Assembly: GCA_021307315.1 (NCBI GenBank)
Contig: JAJSPD010000017.1
Span: 434,001 to 498,000, forward strand
Reading direction: 5' to 3'
DNA: 64,000 nt
From: Bisporella sp. PMI_857
Lineage: Eukaryota; Ascomycota; Leotiomycetes; Helotiales; Helotiaceae
Part shown: positions 35,870 to 47,356 of the stretch, piece by piece
How the letters are laid out: every line of letters starts with the position of its first letter
How positions within the stretch are numbered: the first letter of the stretch is position 1
Notes under the pieces: generated by a model
Told to the model about the DNA's origin: nothing
Databases searched by the model: none
The model's input: only the letters and a program-made list of their open reading frames with translations
Program-made: the position numbers and the translations under genes

Positions 35870-37862
35870 ATGACGCCGTCCGCTGTGTCGGCCCCTCTTC
35901 AAACTCATCACCATGACACTTCGAGCTCGCCATCGCACCACGACTTGCATTCGCTTTCGCAACTACCGCATCATAACCATAGACACGACAGCAAGCTTTC
36001 CGTGAGCACGATTCACTCTGGGAACTCTACGACGAGCTGGAAGAGCCATAAAGAGTATATAGATAGCCTACACGTTCCCGACGAAGCAGAGATGGAGGAT
36101 ATCTCGCGAGCACAGGAAAAGAAGGAGAAAGAGGTTCTGATGCGCCATGTCGCCGAACAAGCCAACGACCAAGGGACAGAGATGTCCGAGGACGAGCGGC
36201 GGCGCGCTGCGATCGCTATTCAGCGCAATTATCGCGGGCATAGGGAGAGGAGGATGCTCAACGGGATGAGTTTGGATCCAAGTTCAAGGTGGATTGAAGC
36301 CGTTAAGGAGGCCCGGTATAGGAATCTGACCGAGCCGAGGAAGAGGCCCAATTTGGCCGTAGAGGGAGGGGACGGGAATGAAAGGACAGAGAGCGCGAGA
36401 GATAAGTGGCGCAAGGTCGGCTTGATCACGAGAAGAGCGGGCGGCGATGAGGATAGTGATTCGAGCAGTAGCAGTGAGAGCGGGAGCGAGGAGGAGAGAG
36501 AGGCGAGGCGGAAAAAGAGGGTTGAGGAAAAATTGAAGAGGCAACAGAAAGCAAAGGTATCCTTATCATGTTTGGGTTGTGGATGGCTCTGCATACTAAC
36601 GAAGTTTGTGGCAGATAATGGACCTACAATATTTTCTTGAGATGGTCGACTTGAAGCACCGATATGGCTCGAATCTACGGACTTATCACGAGGAGTGGAA
36701 AAGGTCTGATACGAAAGAGAACTTCTTTTATTGGCTCGACTACGGTGAAGGGCGATATATCGATACTGCAGGATGCCCCCGAGAGACATTAGAAAGGGAA
36801 CGGGTCCGGTACCTATCGAAGGAAGAACGACTAGACTATCTCGTTAAAATTGACAAGGAAGGCCGACTCTGTTGGGCAAAGAACGGTGCTCGGATAGACA
36901 CCACAGAAAAATATAAGGACAGCATTCATGGCATTGTCCCAGATACATCCGATGCACCAGCATATGCGCCAATAGATGCAGAAGCTGCACATTCAGATTC
37001 CTCGTCCTCCGCGTCGAGCCATCGTGACGCCGACGAGGAAGCAGACAGAGCAAACAAGTATGCGACGCCCGAGTTTGATAATTCGAAAGGCATTAAGAAA
37101 ATAAAACATGTTTCGGCAGCTACCATCTTCAACAAGCTGTTGCGAGGATCTGTCAAGAAGAACACATGGATATTTGTAGCAGATACCAGTTTTCGGTTGT
37201 ATGTTGGCATCAAGCAATCCGGTGCTTTTCAACATTCTTCTTTTCTCCATGGTTCCCGCATCTCTGCTGCGGGTCTGATAAAGGTTAAGAACGGCCGCCT
37301 GGCGAAGCTCTCGCCGCTATCCGGCCATTATCGCCCTCCGGTCTCGAATTTTAGAGCCTTCGTGCATTCGCTCAAAGAGGCAGGCGTCGACATGTCCCAT
37401 GTTTCCATCTCTCGTAGCTATGCGGTCCTCGTGGGCCTTGAAGCCTATGTTAAGACTCGCCGACGCGGCAAAACACTTGTGCAAAAGCTCATTAAAGGCC
37501 GAGACAAAATCCTCGAGCCCGAGGAAGTGAAGAAGAAAGAGGAGCTTGAACGAGATAAGAGCCAGAGCGCAGCGAAAGAACAAAGGTTTCTAGATGCACA
37601 ACAAAATGCGGAAGAGGAGGAAAGGGATCATAATAAAGCGAATCTGCATTTGATTGATAGGCTGCGTATTCGCCCAAAGACTCCGAAACATGGGGAAGGG
37701 CAGGAGAGGCATACAGGGGAGGGTGGTTGGAGGAAAAGCATTAGCAAAAGGAGCAGTGTGAGTGGGAACAGGGAACCCGAGACTCAGCACCTAGATCCTG
37801 AAATCCAGACCCCTGGACCGGGACCGGAGAATGACATTGCGCCGGAGGGAACAAGATCTTAA
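35870..37862 (+). CDS. IQ-motif calmodulin-binding protein
   Basis: Two exons, 35870-36556 and 36615-37862, give 644 aa. The ATG sits in a strong GCCACCATGA context, and no other ATG occurs upstream in frame. After a His/Ser-rich disordered N-terminus there is one IQ motif (AAIAIQRNYRGHRERR, about residues 104-119). A charged Glu/Ser region is followed by a conserved block, YFLEMVDLKHRYGSNLRTYHEEW and NFFYWLDYGEGR. This block and the later SAATIFNKLLRGSVKKNTWIFVADTSFRLYVGIKQSG-type region are shared by an ascomycete family annotated only as IQ calmodulin-binding motif proteins. Calcium/calmodulin control is inferred from the IQ motif. The cellular role is unknown. Confidence 0.8.
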
Positions 37863-38461
37863 ATGAGGCTATGATTGGATATGTAACGTAATGATTCCCT
37901 TGAATACATCGTGCGGATTTTGGCGATCAGGGTAAAGGAAGTTGGAAGAGGTATTGACGGCAGAATAATGCATATATGCACTTTACTCCTTCAGGTAGAG
38001 GTTTCCTATCCTTAGGTTATCCTGTCAAAATTTCTTTTTTTTTTTGGTTATTCTTATTTATTTTTTGAGCCATGCCTAACTCTTCGTACCTCGTCAGATT
38101 TGATCATGCCATTCGCGGGCTCGACTTCGGCTGCTCGCAACACAAGTGAACGTCGGTATCAAGTGACAGCCAACGGCTCCACTCTCTGCCGGACGAGGTT
38201 CTCATGGCAAAGCTGTTTCCGCTACTTAAAAACGATGAAGCTGCATATCTATGAGTTGTATTATCGAGGAGGTGAAGAGAGCCCATCGCGTAATCACAAT
38301 ACTCATGATTTTTATAGAGCTCACGTCTTCCGCCGCGAAGTCACCTATGAAAGCTCTCCCCTTTTGCTTGCCCCTGCTCTGGCGAGCACTCAGAACATCA
38401 GGAGAGGTGTTTTTTTTTAGCTTACAACCGCCGGCTCGTTCTCCGCTGCACGGTATCGGGC
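37863..38461. other. Intergenic, no gene seen
   Basis: This is the 3' flank of the IQ gene, with a poly-T run at about 38031-38046, facing the relic gene that ends at 38462. Confidence 0.5.
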
Positions 38462-39718
38462 TCAAAGCTCATCCGGGATCTCCGCTGCATGGCTTGTGCT
38501 CCTCCTGCCCCTGCAGTCTTCGGGCAGCCAGCAGCGCGCCATGCCTTCCTGTCTGCGTTTCGCAAATTCCGCCGCGCCCGCCGACGTCGCGAAGAGGGAT
38601 GTCCTCGCCCGTTCCGTCATCCCGCCCTCCGCGCTGCTCAGGATCGGCGGGAGAGCCCGGCTCGAGAGCGCATCCTTGACGGCCTGGATGAAGCGGGGAT
38701 CCCACGCGCTTTCGCCCGTCAGAAGCAGCGCCTCCGGACGGCGTCGCCTAACAAAGCCGCGTATGCGCGTTTTCAGGCCGTCCCAGTACCCGTCCTCGCC
38801 CGCGGGCTCGTGTGGCAGGTGATTGTTCCAGGTCAGTAAAGGTATTGTGGGAGAAGCTCCGTCGGGCGGTGTTGAATAGCTCCAAGGCGCCGCTTAGGCT
38901 GTTCTTGCTGAAATCTAGCTGGAGCATCCAACGGGAGGCGGAGAGCTGTTCTTCCTTGGCGCATTCATATGGGTTGGTGTAGTTGACGCACAAACCCTCT
39001 CCGTAGCCGGCCGACGCTGCCGCCATAGAATAGAGCTCGCTGAACAGCACGTCATTTTTGTCTCTCATGAGATCTTCCATCCAGAGGTAGTCGAAGATGT
39101 CTGTTATTTCCTGGCTGGTAAGGCGAACTCGATCCGGCGTCGCTAAGGCAGCGCCTTTGATGCGTCTCCCCAGCCGGGTCTCGACTTCATGCCGTAACGC
39201 CGTCACCGTCTCGGCCCAGATGGCGATCTCTGCAGTCGCCGGACGCCAGATGAGTTTCTTGAGGAGTCGCCGGATGTGAAATCGCACCCAGATGGGCCAC
39301 GTGCTGTCGTCAGACTCATCGACCCCCGGAGGCGGCCTGCTCCCGTCCCACATGCGTACGATAGGACTGGTGGCTAGATATTGCATCAGCGCAACATATT
39401 CAGGCTTGCCCTGGACGCGGGCGACGGGTATAACCGTGCCATTATTATATTTGACAGACGCGGTCCTAAATACGAAAGTGTGATCAGCCAAGTTTGGTTT
39501 GGAAGAGGCAGCAAAAAGGCAGAAGCGATGACATGCCCGTAGCCGATTTCGAGAGCGAACCCAACGCCTGGAGCTGAGAACCTCTCCCTTGATGGACATT
39601 TCCCGCATTTTGGAAATGGGCAAATGACTATGGGCTCGTTTTATACATAGGGTGCCCGCTCAGCCGCGGTACGTAATCCAAGGCTGAACAGAATAATGCT
39701 AATCAGAGTAAGTTTCAT
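38462..39718 (-). pseudogene. Decayed secreted-protein gene, unknown family
   Basis: An ATG at 39718 opens a clear signal peptide (KLTLISIILFSLGLRTAAERAP), but an in-frame TAA follows at 39643-39641. The same frame then continues for some 35 codons as coherent protein (EPIVICPFPKCG, then VGFALEIGYGH). The readable frame shifts near 39480 to one that stays open to 38748 (ARVQGKPEYVALMQYL, then WFRP-like and YGEGLCVNYTNPYEC segments). It shifts again between 38897 and about 38850 into a frame reading WNNHLPHEPAGEDGYWDGL, LLLTGESAWDPRFIQAV and TSAGAAEFAKRRQEG, ending at 38462. No splice signals remove the stop or the second shift. The GxAEFAKRxQE ending is shared by a family of fungal secreted or actin-fold-like proteins I cannot name. 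Sequencing error is the alternative. Confidence 0.55.
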
Positions 39719-41707
39719 TTTGGTAAATTGGAGAGGAGAGCATAAGCTCTTTCCGCGCGCTATATTTCTACGTTCCCGCGCTCGGGATTAGATTTATCTC
39801 TAATCCGAGAAGGATGCGAATGTCGAGGTTGACTGTTTTGCCCGAGGCTGAAAGAGCCCCTGACTTCCTGGCCAGTGAGCGCAGGAAGCCTTGGAGGGCT
39901 TGGGAATGACTACCCGTATTATAAAGTAACATATGAGCTTCAGGAAATATATGTTTCCCCCCCCTCGGATATGTACCTTGATCAATATTCCCTGTAGGGC
40001 GGTTTTGGCATCCACCAATTGTAGTCCCTTCATATGTTGTATTGAAACTGTACCTAAGAGAGTGCCATAATCAGATTTGCTGCCAAACATCATTCTTTTC
40101 ATCAACCGTATACGATTCAGTCGTTGCTTTCACGGAAAGTATATTTCCTGAACGGCATTAGTCAATTATATGAAGCAAAAGAGACTAACCATACTGAAAT
40201 TACTTTACTGTGTCTCAAAGTCTCATATATTCTGATGTCAACACAGATCGATCGTCGCGTAGGATCTTCTATCACAGATATTAAGCCAAACCTAATCATA
40301 TATAGCTATGAAATGCCCTCCCCTTTCAACTCTTAGTAAGTTTTCCACCCTCGACTTTCCAATCCACTTTGGCTCCGAACTCCTACCTTGACGTTGGGAT
40401 TTCTGCGCCGTAAATCCTACGAAATATTAGTGACTTTCTCCGTGTCAGCGAATCCCGAAGCTCACTGCTAACCGATCACCAGCTGCTTCTTCTCTGGGGA
40501 AACCTGTTTGGCTGGCGAAAAATGCTGCATAGAACGTATTAGGGCTTGGTCGATGCGAGTCTGGAGACGGGATGGATGACGCGGGTTCTGAGAAGTGTTT
40601 CGGTTGACGAGGGATGGAATTAAAGCTGATGGTCTTGCACCGGGTTGTTGGGGGTATATGTTTTCTTTTTTCTATATATTTTTTTTCCTACTTGGGGAAA
40701 CAGGAGGAAGGGAGGGAAGCTGTTGTTAGGGGTAGGTGTGCTTTGGCGGCCGGAAAGAACGCTTGATATGGCGCAGAATGTATGTGGTTGACAAATGCGG
40801 AGATCCTCTTGGTGCTGGGGGAAGGGCTTACGGTTACGAGGGCTAGTCCCCAATTATTGGGTCGTTGTAGTCTTGAGGGGAGCCTTAGAGATCGGTACGT
40901 TTGAGATTCTATGATCTTGACTGCTGGGATAGCGGGGTATAGTTGAGGGTCCTATTATGGAGGCACAGGTGCTACCCTAGCGATGGAGCAGGTGGATGAT
41001 ACTTGAGAGTAGAATTTGAAGGTGGAGCGTGGTGTTGTCGTCATGATGACTCGGACTTCTGGTATGCGATCCTCGACTGGAGATAGTGGGGAGAGATTAT
41101 AAATTGGCGACCTGGATCATAGGTCGATAGCGTATTAATTAATATTTATTCACGCGACTGGATGGCGAATAATTGAAGAGCAAGCATTGTCGAATAGGCA
41201 CTGCTAGTTATGTAAGGAATCTAAATTGGCGATTGTATTCGCATTGGTGACCAGCGGGTGGGTCTTTAATTTCTCGCTTAAAAAGGGGTAGTTCCTCTCC
41301 TTTCAGGATATCTGAAATTGCGCGACATGATTCAAAGTGCTCGATGATCAAAAATATATGAATAAGAGGTGACCAATCCAATTCAAAAGGAAAACAGATT
41401 GATCCTAAATTCTTCGCAAAACAATCACTTCCAACAGATGCTTCAAGATAGGTGCAAAAAGTGGGGACATACTTCGCTTACTTCTGCTCAGAATAGGGGC
41501 GGGCAGCACCTGACGACAGGATGGCAACCTCATCACCTTAACTTTAAATACTGCATAAAAGATGTTTAAGATGGCGTAACCCATACCATATTATGGAACA
41601 AAGCCTTCGAAGCAGCAAACTCCAGTCTTTAAGTGGGATTCACCTCGAAATAACTTCCTGCAGACACGATTCAGAACCTTATATCCACAAATATGTTGCA
41701 CATCTCC
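39719..41707. other. Gene-poor spacer, nothing recognised
   Basis: About 2 kb of AT-leaning sequence with homopolymer runs (for example a C-run near 39956-39963 and a T-run near 40676-40687). No ATG frame longer than about 70 codons has a known motif. Confidence 0.5.
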
Positions 41708-42055
41708 TCAGACAATTGTAAATGTACAAGTTAGCTCTAAGGGCTTAGAACTTATTGTCTGGCTGCGTGGTAGGACTCCTGGTCCTGAAACATCTGAAAG
41801 TTCCACGGAGCGCTGCCCTGATTGACCATTTTGCCCTGCCTCCGTATCATTTGCTCCTGCTGCTAGAGTTAGCACCCAAATCCACACAATCTTCTGGTGA
41901 CTTCGGAAAAGTGACTAACCTCTGTGCTTTTGTCTCTTCTTTCGATTCTTCGCCCGTTTCCATGAGCCCCATGCAATCATGACCCCGGCGACGGTCACTA
42001 CAATAGATACAATTCCAATGACTATGTTAATCAAGTTGTCTTGGGAGAGTCCCAT
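41708..42055 (-). CDS. Small single-TM protein, LSQDN family copy A
   Basis: Two exons, 42055-41920 and 41862-41708, give 96 aa. The donor is GTTAGT, and a perfect GCTAAC branch site lies just before CTAG. The protein starts MGLSQDNLINIVIGIVSIVV, has one membrane helix (about residues 9-32), then a basic cytosolic-type segment (WKRAKNRKKRQKH). A short polar tail contains VELSDVSGP and ends LELTCTFTIV. It shares start motif, helix, basic stop, intron position and phase (phase 1 right after the basic segment), and an L/YELxxxF-type ending with the gene at 44448. Together they define a small local family. I know of similar fungal LSQ(G/D)xK/NI-TM peptides but no function. Confidence 0.6.
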
Positions 42056-42997
42056 AATAGAGGCGAGTCGATAGTTTGGGTGGCTCGAATATGTTAATGC
42101 CAAGCAGAGGAACTCAGCCTTATAATTGAATACTTGTCTTGCCGTGCTCCATAAATGATAATAAATTGTACTCTTAATAACACTCATACATTGAAACGCG
42201 AAATCAAAACGACAGTTTCAAGAGTTGGATATGAGTGAAATATATAGGTAGTAATCGGGGAATTCAAACAACTCGCCTGATGCTCGGATGGGAATCTAAA
42301 AGACTCGCATTTTCGGAATGGGATCAAACCGGCTTACTGTTTGGGGAACCTAAGCGAGCTCGCGCTCTCATTGGCTGTTACCTGACACCTGCGCCATATA
42401 ACAGCTGACAAGCTTGCAAGTTGTTTCTGGGTAGCCGGAAGTATCCGCATATGGATGGTGGACATTGAAAAACGCAGCGGGAGCAATAGGGTCGAAGGGG
42501 TATGGAAACGAAGATGTGGCTGTATGTATATAACTTCAAAGGACCATCATCTGTCTGGCATGGATTTACGTTACCCCGCTTGGGTTACATAGCACCTCTT
42601 CCAAAGATACGTCTCAGGACATTTGATAACACCAGCTACTTTCATCACACCAAAATTAGAGGCCCTGACAAGATCGACAAGATGTTTCTTGGGTGTTTCT
42701 TCTTAGCTTTGGCAGGAAGACAAGGAATGGTGAGGCGATAACCTCGACATAAGTCCTTCATGTTCCTCAAGAAGAGATATCCCATTGAGCAGCAAACTGA
42801 TTAGATTTAAGTACATCAATGCTCACATATAAAAGTAGTTTTTACCCCCCCGCAAAGCTCTCAAGCCATATATCAATACCTCCTCCTAAGTCTGTACGTG
42901 AACTCGCAGTGATGAATCTTCATCCATATCCTTAATATATCGTGAGCTTTGCTGGCTTGCTATAGAGAGCTGAAATACAGGAATTGCTTATGATTGA
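42056..42997. other. Intergenic, nothing recognised
   Basis: Upstream side of copy A. A 79-codon plus-strand frame (42502-42741) has no motif. No repeat stands out. Confidence 0.45.
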
Positions 42998-43309
42998 CTA
43001 GGGTGTGATGGAGGGCTTGGTAGTGAAGGATTTGGAGGTGGGAGGACTGGAAGAGTGTGGCCGCTTTCTGCTGGGACTGGGGGTGTTGGCATTTTCGACA
43101 TTTTCGAACTCCCTCAACCGAACTTTAAGATAATCGGTCTTGTCAACTCTAAAGCGAGAATGCAGTTAGCGAATAAGACTAACCTCCACTGTCTTTTCCA
43201 CGGCTCTTCGCAAGACGCCTTGAGCTCCGGGTCATCGCAACCATATTGATGGTACCGCAATCGAAACAACACCAATAATGTTAATCTTGCTGTCCTGCGA
43301 CAGGAACAT
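42998..43309 (-). pseudogene. Broken LSQDN small-TM family copy B
   Basis: An ATG at 43309 gives MFLSQDSKINIIGVVSIAV, the family start, but the frame ends at a TGA inside the membrane helix, which is about ten residues short. One frame over, the basic segment MTRSSRRLAKSRGKDSG follows and ends at a GTTAGT donor (after 43170s), the same donor and the same phase 1 as copy A. After a CTAAC branch and AG, a second exon runs VRLREFENVENANTP, SRKRPHSSSPPTSKS to a stop at 42998. A deletion in the helix that also shifts the frame explains all of this. Confidence 0.55.
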
Positions 43310-44447
43310 AATAACATGTAGAGTGAAGTTTATAAGTTCAAATAAGATTGATTGGCCAGGAGAGAATGATGGAGAATCAAGAAAGTATGCAAAAACGACA
43401 GGAAAGATCTATCCTATTTGGCGAGCGACGCGTTCCAATTCCAAAAACGATTTCCGATTTGCTGAAGCTTATCTGTGCCGTTTAAGAACTATCCAGCATT
43501 AACCTGAGTCGCCCGAACCCCTTCCTCCCTAATAAAGTTCATGCAAGTGCATGAGAATTAGCCATAATTCTTCAGGTGTATTGGGAAAGTTTCGTGGTCA
43601 TAAGCCACAGCCGACTCCCAATTCTCGCTGCATACGACAGACGGGCGTGTTCTTGACCGTAATCAGCGATTCACAATCGCATTACTGTGCATTGATTGCA
43701 TGAGGGACTTTTGGCGGATTATACCCTACCTTAGGCGGCCTTGTCTAAATACAGGATCTTAGGTGGAGATTCTTCAGCACCCTACCAATCGGCGACGTCT
43801 GGCGAGGTGGGTTGGATTCCTGAGGTTACACAATAACGCAGTGGGCATTTTCACGAGCTCAGAGCCCAAAATGTTTTAGTACACGCAGCAAAGGTGGTGC
43901 ATGCAAGGGGACTTACACAACCCACCTATTGTGTTGTTGTCCAAGGAACTTATCCACCAGACCAACTAATGTTAGGTGTCGAATTGTAAATGGGTGGATG
44001 AACCGCCGCCTCGCATTGTAAATGTGGATGAACCGCCACCTGGATGTCATCGAATCGTAAATGGTTGGATGAGCCGCCGCCTAGATGCGAATATCAAGAG
44101 GTAATTCAACAGGAACAAGTAGGCTACCTCCGGAAAGTTGGATGCCAAATAACAGCACACTATCGGATTCCAGATCTAACCAAGCCACTTTGTGGCAGTT
44201 TACCTCAGAATGTGTGATCATTTGAAAACTTATAATAATCATACCTTCTCCTTCAAATTAGAATGGCCAAGACCGCTGAACCTCTATTATGCCATCAAGG
44301 TAATTCGAGAGCGCAAAACAAAGTCGAATTTCACTAGAATCCCATAGGTACTACGAGAGCTATACATACCATAGTGTAAGAACCCCCCCCAACAAGGTAC
44401 CACCAGCCTTGCAGCTCTCAGCCTTGCTGACCATCCTCAAGTCAACC
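43310..44447. other. Intergenic with a short degenerate tandem repeat
   Basis: Between the divergently oriented copies B and C. It contains the three-unit repeat listed at 43979-44091. No coding frame was recognised. Confidence 0.5.
43979..44091. repeat. Three-copy imperfect tandem repeat
   Basis: Units near 43983, 44014 and 44053 each read roughly (A)TTGTAAATGG-TGGATGAACCGCCGCCT, with C/T and A/G differences and variable spacers. The unit length is about 30-40 bp. Confidence 0.75.
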
Positions 44448-44765
44448 ATGACGCACCTTCTACTCGCTCGAGGTCTATCCCAAGACAACAAAATCAACAT
44501 CATCCTCGGAGTCTTCTCCACCACCACAGGAATTCTCAGTGCCCTCCTCGCATGGGCCACATGGCGCCTCACTCGAGACCGCCGTCACAGGCATGGGCAT
44601 GAAAGTAAGTATCCGAATGATATTTACATGTCATTGACTGCACACAGAACTAACAGCCACGCAGGCCCGTCGGAACAGGATATACCGTTACAAGCTCCGT
44701 CACGAACAGCTTCCGCGTCGGCGCTTGGGTATGAACTCGCGTTTCGGTTCGGGAGAAGCACTTGA
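44448..44765 (+). CDS. Small single-TM protein, LSQDN family copy C
   Basis: Two exons, 44448-44604 and 44665-44765, give 85 aa. The donor is GTAAGT, and an ACTAAC branch site precedes GCAG. The protein reads MTHLLLARGLSQDNKINIILGV, then a membrane helix (about residues 15-38), a basic stop (TWRLTRDRRHRHGHE) and a polar tail ending YELAFRFGRST. Start motif, helix, basic patch, phase-1 intron position and tail match copy A at 41708-42055. An in-frame ATG-less extension exists upstream, but 44448 is the first ATG that keeps the start close to the motif. Function unknown. Membrane insertion with the basic side in the cytosol is inferred. Confidence 0.6.
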   Translation: MTHLLLARGLSQDNKINIILGVFSTTTGILSALLAWATWRLTRDRRHRHGHESKYPNDIYMSLTAHRTNSHAGPSEQDIPLQAPSRTASASALGYELAFRFGRST

Positions 44766-45098
44766 CTCGAAATATGCGGGTGGGTAGAGGCAATAGCATT
44801 GGGCCACTCGGTTAAGAAATGTCATTACGAAGAAATAATGGGAAATAGAACGCAATTCGGTAAATGTATAGTCCAATTCAAAAGAGAAATGGATGCTGCA
44901 GCGATCTTCGTTAATTCAATGATCCATCTATCCCATATGATACATTAATTCCGGTCATAGCCCAGTTGGCACCTTGATGTTCGTTCCAAGACATTAGCTA
45001 TTGTACACGCGCTTCGAATCGAAGCTGGCATTGCCGATTGTTGAATGACCGACGCTGACTATTTATTCTGTCAACAAGACTTATAAGAGCCAGTTCTC
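44766..45098. other. Intergenic, nothing recognised
   Basis: Convergent spacer between copy C (+) and Pal1 (-), presumably 3' UTRs. Confidence 0.5.
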
Positions 45099-46380
45099 TC
45101 AGGCTTCGACAGTCTTCTTATGTCGTCGCAGGGAACCAAATCTCTTCTTCAGTCCCTCACCAATCTTGTTCCCAGTGGTATTACTTCTTCGCATCTCACT
45201 CTCGTATTCGGAGTATCTCATGGTGCTGCCGTTCTTAGTGCCAGTAGATTCAGTATGAGTTCCGCTGGCGCTGCGTTGGCGAGATGCGTTTTTTATAGTA
45301 TCAGGTGGTTGCATCTCATATTCGGAACTTCCATCAGGTAGGATAGTTCTTTGAGCACCCTGCTTTCGTGCTTTCAGATCTCGCTCCAAAGTGAATGATG
45401 GCTCTCCCTTGCCTTTGTAGTCTTCGGGCAAGTATTTCTATTAAAAAAAAGATGGTTAGACCAACATCAATCGTCGCCTGGGATGCTACCTACGATACCT
45501 TCCCAACGCTTGTATGCTCCACCTGGCGCATCGGGTTCCCTCATAAGATCGGCACCCTCCTCATATTGCATACGCTTGCCGTCCAATCCCGGCATTCCCG
45601 AAGGGATAACAGCGGTCCCGTGCAGCGGAACATGCTTGTCAAGTGCGTCTCTGATGTGCTCTTTGGGTGTAGCACGTAGAGCCTCAGCATTCGAGCGTCT
45701 GACCGCATCTACCGGTGCATTCCTGACGGTATTTCTAGCAAGGAGAGTAGCATCGTAAGGTCCTTCGTGGTGGTAAGTAGATCCGACGGGGGAAAGATCG
45801 AGGGAGTCGATGAGATCAGCACCAGGAATGTGTTTCTTCCTCAAATGTGGTGCGCGATTGGCAGTCTTAGCCTCCTTCCGCAACTGGTCTAACGGCCTAT
45901 GAGACATGTCGCCTGGAAACCTCTCTCCCAATGATCTCTCTCTTCTATGGCCTTTAGCTTTGGTGACCTGTTCGTCAAGGTTTTTGCGACTTGAACGCTC
46001 GTAGTCTCTAAATGCTGATTGACGATAAGTTGGGGAGTTGGCAAATGGGTTGGATGGATGGAACGAGGATCGACTAGGACTGGCGGATGATGGTGGTGTT
46101 GGATAATGACCCGATACTGTGTTTCCGGAGTGTTTGGAGGTTGTAGATGAAGCAATCTTTGGGGTGGATGTCGGTCGCGTGAAATGACTTCCAGGTCCAG
46201 TCTCTTGACTGGGCTCCGGCCCATTTAAAGGGTCGAGCAGATACTTGCTGGCCTGGGAATGATATCAGCGGGAGCTCAGACGATGAGTGATCGGCACGAA
46301 TGAAAATTCAAGATTGAATCCATGCCAACTAACTTCCAGGATTAGCTTACCCATTTTTTATCATCTAGTGGGGAGCTCAT
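45099..46380 (-). CDS. pal1: Pal1 cell morphology protein
   Basis: Pal1-family proteins help set cell shape and act in early endocytic coats at sites of growth. Three exons, 46380-46351, 46252-45494 and 45437-45099, give 375 aa. Exon 1 is MSSPLDDKKW. Exon 2 starts ASKYLLDPLNGPEPSQETG with a Ser/Pro-rich linker, including NPF (FHPSNPFANSP), an EH-domain ligand as expected for an Ede1 partner. The Pal1 signature follows: MSHRPLDQLRKEAKTANRAP, HLRKKHIPGADLIDSLD, GPYDATLLARN, ALRATPKEHIRDALDKHVP and MHYEEGADLMREPDAPGG-type. Exon 3 restores the family sequence KYLPEDYKGKGEPSFTLERD and ends in a basic, Ser-rich tail. Complete and typical. Confidence 0.94.
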
Positions 46381-47356
46381 GGTGTTTTAGAGTTGCTATG
46401 GTTTGTACTTATGAAACGAAGGGTAGCGGGATTAAGGCTGATTGAAGGTGGATTGTAGGAATATGTAGGTGAGTTGAAGCTGACAAAAAGGCGAGATGGT
46501 TGTACTTTGTAGCTTTTCTCGATGACTCGATTGGGAGTTGGTTGTCGTACACCATCCGAACGGTTGTGGGCTGATACGTCACTCACCCTAGTCCAACTTC
46601 CTTGGGCAGCGGTGCGCAGGTGCGGATCAACCGGAAGAGGGCCACGCCCAGCATCTCGGTACTGTACCCTTACTTGAACCTAACTGATATTTATAGAGTG
46701 ATATTTATTTGTTTGTTTGGGGTTCGTGATCAACTGTTACATGATTGAAAAATAAACACGTTATTGTGAACAGTACTCCCAATGTACGATACTGTACTGT
46801 ACTGTACTCGGCTGTAAGATGATACAACCACATGCGGAATGAATCGCTAAACCAAGAAACGATTGTTGTAGGCTTATAACCCTTGATCAGGCTTTGTGAA
46901 CCCCCCTAAATTCAGTCAGTACTTACAGGGCCGTTTACGCCATTACTGTCCAGTGATTAGCAGATCTTGACGTTTATTGCCGAGAGGCTAGTCTGCAAAC
47001 CCCTGAACCCTGTCAGGAAAAAACCCGTTGAGGCCTTGCCAAGCAAGTGCTTACAGCAAGTAACACTTGAAAAGAAAGGGTTCAATAGTACGAAATAGGG
47101 TTGACAGACGTAATACGAAGCTGTAGATGATGATATAACATCACTGTGGACGATATTGTATCTTATCCAAAGCATAGTTTGCCCTCAATGAAAGGGAAAC
47201 TACCTCTTCCATAGTCGGAGAGCACCCACGTCAGCCTCGATTTTAGTGGACCCAGTTTCGTCACTCACCAAACTAAGCCATCATTATCCAGACCTCCAAA
47301 GCCTCGCAACGTGACTTGGAGGCTCATCACCCCCTTTTTTTCCTCCCGGGGCATCC
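46381..47356. other. Divergent promoter region of Pal1 and USB1
   Basis: About 1 kb shared by two divergent genes. No coding frame is recognised. A short GTACT repeat (GTACTGTACTGTACTGTACT, about 46789-46807) is visible. Confidence 0.5.

Noticed and set aside
38251..38839. Overlapping plus-strand frames of 108-142 codons
   Set aside because: Shadows of the GC-rich end of the decayed minus-strand gene, with no motif and no consistent start.
43979..44091. Possible CRISPR-like array
   Set aside because: Only three imperfect units with uneven spacers in a eukaryotic genome; a small tandem repeat is the simple reading.
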